A stretch of 64,000 nucleotides of DNA. Origin: Bryobacterales bacterium. GTDB lineage: Bacteria > Acidobacteriota > Terriglobia > Bryobacterales > Bryobacteraceae. The notes beneath the pieces are model-generated. The model was given only the letters and a program-made list of their open reading frames with translations, ran no database searches and was not told where the DNA came from. Within the stretch, counting starts at the first letter, position 1; each line of letters begins with the position of its first letter. The DNA lies in the NCBI GenBank assembly GCA_019261985.1, contig JAFAQY010000071.1:23760-87759 (forward strand). Direction: 5' to 3'. Positions 55,464-62,175 of this stretch are shown one piece after another. The translations under genes and the position numbers were made by a program.

Positions 55464-55482
55464 AGTGCATCAAAGTGCATCA
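55464..55482. promoter_or_regulatory. Direct repeats upstream of antitoxin, candidate operator
   Basis: AGTGCATCA occurs twice, at 55464-55472 and 55474-55482, ten bases apart, 17-35 bases upstream of the antitoxin ATG. RHH antitoxins bind tandem short sites spaced one helical turn apart and repress their own operon. The repeats are seen; binding is inferred. Confidence 0.5.
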
Positions 55483-55540
55483 CCGAGCTTCGGCGGTGGC
55501 GGTATTCCATGATGAAACTTGTGAATGCCGCGGATTTCAT

Positions 55541-55980
55541 TCCGCTGCAGTACTGCTGACGCTCGTGTCGGGCAGCTGCGAGACGACAAGGGGGGCTGGC
55601 TAAGTCTCATGCCTATGTTGTTGCATAATAAGCGGTGAGGATACTTTCCTCCTGGAGGTGAACTTTGTCCAAGATAACTTCTTGGATTCTGGCTAGCTTC
55701 CGGTTCCACGTGTGCAGGTAGCAACACGGAGGCATACAGCTCCCGCCAGGTAAAACGGGGCCAAGATTGCGACTTGCCGGTACGTTCATGACGTACTGCA
55801 CTCGTCAGCGATTCGAACGCGAAGCGAGCCACAAGGAAACCTGGTCGTCGGAACATCCTGTGAGTGGCCATATCAGGATGGGTTGGCAGCTCAGAACGAG
55901 ATGGCTGGCTTCGCCGTTAAGGGGTGGTTTGGGAAATTTCCCGTTTGGCACACGTCAGTGCTCCGAACCACCTTGAAACC
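55541..55980. other. Region without a convincing gene
   Basis: Competing short frames on both strands, none with a good ribosome-binding site or a recognised motif. It may be decayed accessory DNA between the PIN/RHH pair and the frameshifted gene at 55981. Confidence 0.4.
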
Positions 55981-56263
55981 TCACTCGTTGCGCTCTATCT
56001 GGCAATCGCGGTAAACCATACCAAAAGTGTTTAGCAGTTCGATCAGAACGGCTCCGTTTCGGAAAGCCGTTCTGAGTCGCAGCGGAGCGTCATTCCCCGC
56101 CGTGCCACCAGCCGGGACTTCGATTGTCTGTCCACCGGGAAGGAGGTCGAGGCTGAACGGCGTGGATACTTTGAGGATCTTGCTTAACGCGGCTGTCAAT
56201 ACGGCTGTCTTTTTCGGTTGAGTTCGCGGGTCGTTGGTTCGTGTCGTCGGATCGTTGAGACAT
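55981..56263 (-). pseudogene. Small gene broken by a one-base shift in an A run
   Basis: From ATG 56263, with a strong AAGGAG ribosome-binding site, the frame reads MSQRSDDTNQRPANSTEK; the conserved-looking remainder TAVLTAALSKILKVSTPF and LPGGQTIEVPAGGTAG lies in another frame and ends at 55981. The switch coincides with an A5 run on the minus strand (56210-56214); one A fewer joins the frames into a ~94-residue protein. Function unknown. Confidence 0.6.
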
Positions 56264-56675
56264 GGTTCACTCCTTTGAGCGGGGGTTGCCCACCGATTTT
56301 TTGGCGCGTTTCGCGCCTAAACGTATTGCGATTTGGCGAGCCAGTTTTCCATCTGGAAAATTACTGGAAACGCAGGACGGGCGAGCTGGACGCGGGGCAG
56401 GCCGGTGTTTTGGCGTGTCTCGCGCCTCTACTAAGAGATGACACCTTAGCAAGGCTGTTTTCTGGTGAAAAATTACTGAATGTGGGGAGCATAAGATCCT
56501 AGTTGCGGGCGGGTATGACGGTCGGCGAACTGATCGACAAAGCGCGGTCGGGAGGGTTGCAACCGGCTCTCTCAAGCGGGGCTTATCTCCGACCGACGTC
56601 CCACTTTCCCGAACGCGATCGGGATAGAAAGCCCCCGGCCTACCGAAGGCTCATCCATATACAGCCGCGGTCAGC
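56264..56675. other. Gene-free region upstream of 56263 and 3' of the G8 gene
   Basis: No gene supported. It holds short GC-rich direct repeats (GGCGCGTTTCGCGCC near 56303 and a related sequence near 56410) and probably the promoter of the small minus-strand gene. Confidence 0.4.
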
Positions 56676-59351
56676 TTACCGGCTGACTTGGATACTGCTT
56701 GGGGCTAAGCCGCCACGACCGGCAGCGCCCGGACGAGCACCGCCACCGTTAGAGATAAGCTTTACCCAAAGTGCGCCTTCTCCGCGGTAGTACGAGGTGC
56801 TGCTGGCGCTGCGCAGTGCATCCAAGCTGGTTTGTGCCGTGCCCGTCGCTGCGCTGGTGTATCCCGGTAATTCGAAGATAACCCATGAGCCGTTGTCCAG
56901 CTCCCGCAAGCTAATGTTCAGGGTCGGCGCTTCGCTTTCCGCCCGGATCTCGGTGCCGGCGAGTACCGTGGTGTCCCCGCTGACGGTAAGTTTCCGTCCA
57001 TTGCGGCTGAGAACGACCTGTGGGGCGGCTCCTCTACCGCCAAGTCCACCACGACCTCCAGCAGCGGGACCACGACCTCCAGCTGCGCCAGGACCGCCAG
57101 CAGCGCCAGGTCCGCCAGCTACGGCAGGACCGGCAGGCGCGCCAGGACCGCCGGCAGCGCCAGCGCCGAAACCTCCGCCTCTAGCACCTCCGGCGCCGCC
57201 GGCGTTAATCCCCATGCGCCCCATATCACCCTTACACACGGCAGCGTTCCAGTCCGGCTTGATTTGACAGTGTTGAGGATCGTCCGCGATCCCGTTGTCA
57301 ATCACGATGTAGGAATCGCGGACGCCGCCGGCCGACCCGTCGATATCGTGGAACACCGCGCCATTCCAGCCTGAAAACCTTCCGAATTCACCGGAGAAGG
57401 ACCAGCGGCGATCCTGCTGCGGTGGGAAATACACCGGCTTCGCATTTTCGAATTTCAGGCCTTCGACGGAGTTGTTGGTGCTGATGGGAAAGCTGGTGTA
57501 CAGCAAGTACGAGATCGCTCCGCTCTTGCGAGTGGCATTGTCCACAAAATTGACGAACTTGGTATTCACAACATGGTGCGTGAAGTCGTAGTATTCGAAG
57601 CCACGGATCGGGTAATCCGCGTCCTTGCGAGGCATGGATCGGCCATAGGCGATTTCCGCTTCGGTTTTGGGGGTGCCTTTATTGTCAGTTTCGCCCACGA
57701 ACAGGGAGTCCTCGACTTTCGAGGTAAAGTCACCGTGGTACGGGGCCACACCAGGGTACGCATGTGTGTAGCCGATGCCGCTGTCGGCGAGTATCAGGCC
57801 CTTGAACACATGATTCTCGCCCCGGGCCCAGATGGCAGCGCCACTGTTCTTGTAGCTGGTAAAGTCTTTGATTACCGATTCCAGCCTTGCGCTATTGGTG
57901 TCGCTGGGATCCGCATAGGGCAGATGCGAGTTCCCGCCAAGGTTGAATCTACCCTGCGGGTTGGTTCCGCGATCGAACATCAGCCCGTCGACGTCGGAGT
58001 GCGAGACGTTGCCGGCAAACTCCCGCAGTTGCATCCGCCGGGGCCAGGTCTTCGCACTAATCTCCGTGCCTTCAAACTTACCCGTTGGGTGTTCCGGCAA
58101 AGCGATCCAGAAGCCTGTTGCCTCAGAACCCGCGGACACATTCCCGTGGTACGTATTGTCGGGGTTCGTGATCCAGAAGGTGGATGCTGTGTTGTCGGAA
58201 GGAATCAGCTGATCCTTGTCATTCTGACCGGCCCCGGAGCCGTTAAGAGCATTTGTCGAATTACAGGGCCGGGTGGGATTGCACCTGGTCAGCATCCCCA
58301 GGTTGTTCAGATACTGGTTCCCGTGTTCCACGCCATCTTCGAGGAAGTAGCAGTGACCGATGTTGTTGTACGCCACATTGTTCTCAACCCGCACATCGTT
58401 CGTGCCATGTACCGTCACGCAGCGGCTGAAGGTGTCGTGAATCGCAGAGTTCTCGATGTATTGCCCCGGCGCATCGCCAACCAGATGCCAATGGATCGGA
58501 TACCGTGCAAGGTTCTCGTGCTGACCCATTCGATAGAACTCGACACCGGAGACCGTCATGCTGGAGCCGGCCATCGCCATCACATGCCCGCCGCTGAATG
58601 ACTTCTCTGCGTCGGCGGAAGCCTGGATTTTGATATTGCGTGTCAGCATGCCGACTTCACCGCGCTCATCCACGCCGAAGGTGACTTGACCGTAGTGCAT
58701 ATATTGAAGTTTCTGGTCCAGCGTAATCACGTTTCCGGAGACGCTGGCGATCGTTCGTGGCTCTGCCTGGTGTGGATCGAAATCCGTTGACGCGATAACA
58801 ATCAGGTCACCTTTTTTCCAGTCACCGGGATTCAAGACTTCGATGGTGTTGCTACCCGCGGCGGCTGTTTTTGCCAGCCTGGTCCAGGAGTTTTTCCGGT
58901 TACCGTGCAGGCTCAGGGTTCCGCCCATGAGCATGATCCCGCGGTCGCCCATGTCCATTATGTTTTCATCCGGGACGTTATTGGTCAGGGTAATGGTCGC
59001 ATTGCGCGTGTGGGGGCGAGCTTCAGTACCAATCTCCAACTCCCCGTGCAACATGATCCACTCGGTGGTCAGTTCAAGATCTTTGTTATCGGCGAAGCTC
59101 AGTTTGCCGTTGATCGTTAAACCGTGCAGCGGCGGCGGACTGACATCGAGGATAACGTCCATGTCCTTCTCAATCGTGACAACGGCGTCTTTGCCTGGTG
59201 CCTTCTTGTCAGGCCAGGTGGCCGCATCAGACCAGCGCTTCGCGCGGGCCGTCGAAGAAGTTTTTTGCTGAGCCTTAACAACGGCATATCCGCCGAGGAC
59301 GAAAAAGGTTGGAACCAGCAACGAAAGGAACAAGAGAAAGCGTTTTCGCAT
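56676..59351 (-). CDS. Secreted G8/beta-helix protein, CEMIP-like architecture (paralogue 1)
   Basis: 891 residues. Signal anchor/peptide (about 4-28), then a G8 domain (about 38-165: RWSDAATWPDKKAPGKDAVV, PPPLHGLTINGKLSF), and a long right-handed beta helix including VHGTNDVRVENNVAYNNIGH and CYFLEDGVEHGNQYLNN, matching the G8/PbH1 pattern of CEMIP and PKHD1L1. A Gly/Ala/Pro-rich collagen-like linker (about 700-765) precedes a C-terminal beta domain that begins with the VVLSRNGRKLTV strand. Such proteins bind or degrade polysaccharides in animals; here secreted glycan binding or cleavage is inferred. Start is ATG 59351. Confidence 0.85.
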   Translation of the reverse strand: MRKRFLLFLSLLVPTFFVLGGYAVVKAQQKTSSTARAKRWSDAATWPDKKAPGKDAVVTIEKDMDVILDVSPPPLHGLTINGKLSFADNKDLELTTEWIMLHGELEIGTEARPHTRNATITLTNNVPDENIMDMGDRGIMLMGGTLSLHGNRKNSWTRLAKTAAAGSNTIEVLNPGDWKKGDLIVIASTDFDPHQAEPRTIASVSGNVITLDQKLQYMHYGQVTFGVDERGEVGMLTRNIKIQASADAEKSFSGGHVMAMAGSSMTVSGVEFYRMGQHENLARYPIHWHLVGDAPGQYIENSAIHDTFSRCVTVHGTNDVRVENNVAYNNIGHCYFLEDGVEHGNQYLNNLGMLTRCNPTRPCNSTNALNGSGAGQNDKDQLIPSDNTASTFWITNPDNTYHGNVSAGSEATGFWIALPEHPTGKFEGTEISAKTWPRRMQLREFAGNVSHSDVDGLMFDRGTNPQGRFNLGGNSHLPYADPSDTNSARLESVIKDFTSYKNSGAAIWARGENHVFKGLILADSGIGYTHAYPGVAPYHGDFTSKVEDSLFVGETDNKGTPKTEAEIAYGRSMPRKDADYPIRGFEYYDFTHHVVNTKFVNFVDNATRKSGAISYLLYTSFPISTNNSVEGLKFENAKPVYFPPQQDRRWSFSGEFGRFSGWNGAVFHDIDGSAGGVRDSYIVIDNGIADDPQHCQIKPDWNAAVCKGDMGRMGINAGGAGGARGGGFGAGAAGGPGAPAGPAVAGGPGAAGGPGAAGGRGPAAGGRGGLGGRGAAPQVVLSRNGRKLTVSGDTTVLAGTEIRAESEAPTLNISLRELDNGSWVIFELPGYTSAATGTAQTSLDALRSASSTSYYRGEGALWVKLISNGGGARPGAAGRGGLAPSSIQVSR

Positions 59352-59673
59352 TGTTAAACCTCTACATGCCATGCAACAACTGAAGACCTGACGACAGGAC
59401 TTTCATATTACGTTACTTCTCCTGTCAGATTCAGTCCCGGTCTTGCGTGCGAGAATCGCGACCAGCTCCCACTGACCCGCCCCCGAATTGTTTGGCGAGC
59501 AGGATAATCTCACCCTTGAGGCCACCGGCCAGTTGAGCGGCGACACGTTGACCGGACGCGGCAACGGCAAGAGCGGGAGCGCGGCGAGCTTGAGCATATG
59601 CGCCGATTTTAGCGTTTTTCTAATCGCTAGCTGCAACCTTGCCCGAAAACCGAATTTCCCGTATCTTGGGGAC
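59352..59673. other. Region between G8 paralogue 1 and the antitoxin remnant
   Basis: Holds an inverted repeat GACAGGA (59393-59399) / TCCTGTC (59420-59426) upstream of the G8 gene, which may be an operator. A plus-strand fragment reading NLTLEATGQLSGDTLTGRGN suggests the tail of a lost gene. Confidence 0.4.
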
Positions 59674-59766
59674 ATGGAAGTGCGTTTCACAACAGAGCAG
59701 GAAGCGCAGTTAGCGCAACTCGCCACCAAGACCGGCACCGACGCCGAGCATTTGGTGAAGGACTAG
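59674..59766 (+). pseudogene. Truncated antitoxin-like fragment
   Basis: 30 codons MEVRFTTEQEAQLAQLATKT, then GTDAEHLVKD and stop. This is the beginning of an antitoxin family that normally continues with ALRLLEE and ends near 75 residues. It is cut right where the RelB-YafQ region starts, so it is a decayed predecessor. Confidence 0.6.
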
Positions 59767-59810
59767 TCTCAAAAAGGGTAGACACACAACACAACGCTGG
59801 ACGGCCCCAA

Positions 59811-59839
59811 CTTTTTGAGCTACAATGTAGCTCAAAAAG
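59811..59839. promoter_or_regulatory. Perfect palindrome at the relB ribosome-binding site
   Basis: CTTTTTGAGCTAC (59811-59823) and GTAGCTCAAAAAG (59827-59839) are perfect 13-base arms around AAT. The right arm overlaps the AAAAAGG ribosome-binding site of relB. RelB-type antitoxins repress their operon at such a palindrome; an mRNA hairpin would also block translation. Confidence 0.75.
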
Positions 59840-59849
59840 GATGTACAGC

Positions 59850-60113
59850 ATGACTAACAGTTCCGTTGTCCGCGCCCGTATCGACGAACGCACCAAACGA
59901 CAGGCCGCCGCCGCTCTAAAGAAAATTGGCCTTACCGTTTCCGATGCTTTCCGCTTGCTGATGGTGCGCGTTGCGGCAGAAAAAACACTGCCCTTTGAGC
60001 CGTTGAAACCCAACGCCGAAACGATTGCAGCCATGAAAGCCGCCCGCCGTGGCGACCTCCTCAAGGCTGGAAAGCCCAAAGATTTGCTCCGCAGCCTCAA
60101 TGCGGGAGATTAA
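59850..60113 (+). CDS. RelB/DinJ-family antitoxin
   Basis: 87 residues starting MTNSSVVRARIDERTKRQAA. The RHH DNA-binding region and the amphipathic toxin-binding C terminus (KPNAETIAAMKAARRGDLLK) match RelB/DinJ. Start ATG 59850 is nine bases after AAAAAGG; an in-frame ATG at 59841 abuts the ribosome-binding site and is less likely. It overlaps the toxin gene by 14 bases. Cytosolic, neutralises YafQ and represses the operon via the palindrome at 59811-59839. Confidence 0.88.
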   Translation: MTNSSVVRARIDERTKRQAAAALKKIGLTVSDAFRLLMVRVAAEKTLPFEPLKPNAETIAAMKAARRGDLLKAGKPKDLLRSLNAGD

Positions 60114-60381
60114 ATACACCGCTCGTTTTAAGCGAGACTACCGCCGCGAAAAATCCGGCCAGCACGGCAAGAAACTCGACTTACTGCTGATGGAAGTCGT
60201 CAACTTGCTTGCCAATGACGCGCCCCTTCCCCGCCGAAATTTCGATCATCCTTTATCCGGCGAATGGAGCGATCATCGTGACTGCCACATCAGGCCCGAC
60301 CTTATCCGGATCTATCGCAAACCCGACAGCGCCACTCTCGAATTGGTGCGTTTGGGTTCACACAGCGAACTCGGCTTCTGA
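60100..60381 (+). CDS. yafQ: YafQ-family mRNA interferase toxin
   Basis: 93 residues from ATG 60100, MREIKYTARFKRDYRREKSG. YafQ cleaves mRNA on the ribosome, preferring lysine codons. Catalytic candidates are His and Asp residues in NFDHPLSGEWSDHRDCHIRP and the C-terminal His in LVRLGSHSELGF. Overlaps the antitoxin, as is usual for dinJ-yafQ. The family and partner agree, so the call is firm. Confidence 0.9.
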   Translation: MREIKYTARFKRDYRREKSGQHGKKLDLLLMEVVNLLANDAPLPRRNFDHPLSGEWSDHRDCHIRPDLIRIYRKPDSATLELVRLGSHSELGF

Positions 60382-60450
60382 ATAGTGCATTCTCAAAATC
60401 GGTCCTTTGCGCCCCTTGGGCCGGGGAGAGTCCCGATTGAAACTGGAAAG

Positions 60451-60693
60451 CTATACGACCCAATCACGTTTCGGGTCTTTCACGTACAAACGTTTTACAG
60501 TGCCGCAAGAGGTGCACAGGTCAGCAAAAAGGGTCTCCCTTCTGTCCCTTTCGGGAGACCATCCGAAAAAGCGCTTCTTTTTCTCTTTGCAGAGGCGGCC
60601 TGGACGTACGTCACCCTGACCACCAGAAGCAGAAAGAGTGAGACCGCTGATGAGTTGTGAAGCGCCGCAGTGTTCACATGTATTGTTGGGCAT
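60451..60693 (-). CDS. Small zinc-ribbon-like protein
   Basis: 80 residues from ATG 60693 (GTG 60699 also possible). Two Cys pairs, NTCEHCGASQ near the N terminus and DLCTSCGTVKRLYV near the C terminus, are about 55 residues apart, like a split zinc ribbon. KEKKKRFFGWSPERDRRETL between them is basic. It is divergent from the 60956 gene; the 262 bases between them are rich in hairpins. Function unknown; nucleic acid or protein binding is plausible. Confidence 0.7.
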   Translation of the reverse strand: MPNNTCEHCGASQLISGLTLSASGGQGDVRPGRLCKEKKKRFFGWSPERDRRETLFADLCTSCGTVKRLYVKDPKRDWVV

Positions 60694-60744
60694 GGACACA
60701 ACTATAGCCCATGAGGGTAATTCATGATCTCCCGTACCGTCCCA

Positions 60745-60935
60745 AAAAGGGTCCTTTTAGCGACGCTACCCGCGCCGGGTTTCTAAGGGGCGTTGCCCCT
60801 CGCGTGGTCAAGGCCGACGCCCTCCGGGTTTTGGCTCCCCCGCTTCGCGGTCCCCCCAAAAAAGTGCTAAAGCACTTCGCAAGCCTTGACCGTGCTACCC
60901 CCACGCTCGCCGCGAGCAGGGTTGCATGAGCAACC
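60745..60935 (+). ncRNA. Candidate structured RNA or DNA element upstream of the 60956 gene
   Basis: Perfect inverted repeats follow each other: AAAAGG-GT-CCTTTT (60745-60758), ACCCG-CGC-CGGGT (60768-60780), AGGGGC-GTT-GCCCCT (60786-60800), CCGC-TTC-GCGG (60840-60850), AAGTGC-TAAA-GCACTT (60862-60877), GCTCG-CCG-CGAGC (60905-60917) and GGTTGC-ATGA-GCAACC (60920-60935). GGTCAAGGC (60806-60814) pairs with GCCTTGACC (60883-60891), enclosing two of them. No frame here looks coding. This is a leader of the 60956 gene or an independent RNA or ssDNA structure. Confidence 0.55.
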
Positions 60936-60955
60936 AATAACCAGAGGAGAAAAAA

Positions 60956-61255
60956 ATGTTCGCACAACTGCCTTCCGGCCACACGGTCACTTTCGACGGC
61001 TCGTTTATCTGCCTTGAGGATTCCGGCGAAGGCCGTAGCATCACGAACGCGGCAGAGCAAATAATCCGTCAGCTTGAAACGGCGACCGCCGCCTACGGCA
61101 TTGACCTTGACCGATACGCCGTGATCTACCGCGACACCATGGGCAATTGGGACCAGCTTCTACACCTTGAGGGCCGCTTTGCGGGTTTCAAGATCCTCGG
61201 CGGAACTGATGATTTAGAAACCGCGAAAGCCCGCGCCGCTCTTCCAGTCTCATAA
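60956..61255 (+). CDS. Orphan small protein behind the structured leader
   Basis: 99 residues, soluble, MFAQLPSGHTVTFDGSFICL, then ITNAAEQIIRQLETATAAYG and WDQLLHLEGRFAGFKILGG. It has a very good ribosome-binding site, AGAGGAG, seven bases upstream. Codon and residue composition differ from neighbours, suggesting recent arrival. No family recognised; plasmid or phage genes often look like this. Function unknown. Confidence 0.65.
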   Translation: MFAQLPSGHTVTFDGSFICLEDSGEGRSITNAAEQIIRQLETATAAYGIDLDRYAVIYRDTMGNWDQLLHLEGRFAGFKILGGTDDLETAKARAALPVS

Positions 61256-61329
61256 ACGGTCCAATTTGACCTCTTAGTTTTTCGCCTTCCCTGCCCCTGG
61301 TATGCTGACGGGATACAGAGGAGGCAACC

Positions 61330-61836
61330 ATGCGCCGTTTCTGGGCAGGGCTGGGATCGCTGGTTTTCTTCATCATCGCGCCAGGAACGATCTTGGGGTT
61401 CATTCCCTGGTCGCTCACGGGCTGGCGCATCCGGCCGCCGTTCTTCGGCATTGAGCCTTTGCGATGGGTTGGCGCCGCGCTCATCGTGTTGGGGCTGCTG
61501 CCACTCCTCAGTTCATTTGCGCGTTTCGCCTGGGACGGGCTTGGCACACCCGCACCGATCGCACCACCTACGAATCTCGTGATGACCGGCTTCTACCGCC
61601 GCGTGCGTAACCCAATATATGTCGCGCTGCTCGTCATTCTACTGGGCGAGGCGCTGTTGTTCGGCGATGAGCGCGTCGCGGCGTGGGGTGTGCTCTTTTG
61701 GCTCTTCACGTTTGCAGTCGTGGTGATCTTTGAAGAGCCCTCGCTGAGGGAGCAATTCGGCGAGAAGTATCGCACCTACTGTAAGAACGTGCCGCGATGG
61801 GTGCCGAGGGTTACTCCTTACAAACCATCCTCTTAA
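61330..61836 (+). CDS. ICMT/PEMT-like integral membrane methyltransferase
   Basis: 168 residues with about five membrane helices. The C-terminal signature TGFYRRVRNPIYVALLVILL and EEPSLREQFGEKYRTYCKNV matches isoprenylcysteine carboxyl methyltransferase and phospholipid N-methyltransferase-like membrane proteins, which use SAM. Substrate unknown. Ribosome-binding site GAGGAGG lies before the ATG. It is the last gene before the second G8 paralogue, which is convergent. Confidence 0.9.
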   Translation: MRRFWAGLGSLVFFIIAPGTILGFIPWSLTGWRIRPPFFGIEPLRWVGAALIVLGLLPLLSSFARFAWDGLGTPAPIAPPTNLVMTGFYRRVRNPIYVALLVILLGEALLFGDERVAAWGVLFWLFTFAVVVIFEEPSLREQFGEKYRTYCKNVPRWVPRVTPYKPSS

Positions 61837-62175
61837 CTTCCTTCAAAATCGACATGACGACGATCTCGAAGCTGGGGGATTCAAACTTTTACCAGTGCTG
61901 ATCCCTGGGTAATCGCGAGTGCATGGTTCGGCGGAATCTTCCCCATGTCTCTTTGTCCGAGGTGTAAGGACTTGCTTAAAAGAGACGGAGAAGCAGGGCT
62001 TCGGAGGACTTCGAAAAAACTGGCGGCTTTGAAAAACGGGCATGCGGAAGCGGTAGCCACGTCTCGAAAACGGTAAGTTTTGGAACGAAATTCGGAGGCA
62101 GGTAAATAAAGGCTTGCCAGTCCCGAAAGTCTGTACCAAAATGAAGTCACGAAAAAATCTGTAGCAGGGTTCAGC
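61837..62175. other. Region between ICMT-like gene and G8 paralogue 2
   Basis: No gene supported; the frames here are short and compete on both strands. As both neighbours converge here it should hold terminators, but no clear hairpin-T run was found. Confidence 0.4.

Noticed and set aside
55470..55871. 133-codon minus frame upstream of the antitoxin
   Set aside because: No ribosome-binding site, biased composition, competing frames; not supportable.
56218..56502. 94-codon plus frame MSSRVVGSCRR...
   Set aside because: Overlaps the start and ribosome-binding site of the minus-strand small gene and shows no motif.
57573..58601. 342-codon plus-strand frame inside the G8 gene
   Set aside because: Antisense shadow of a coherent 891-residue protein; no ribosome-binding site or motif.
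60786..60800. Rho-independent terminator at the AGGGGC hairpin
   Set aside because: No T run follows, and further hairpins continue downstream; better explained as part of the structured element.
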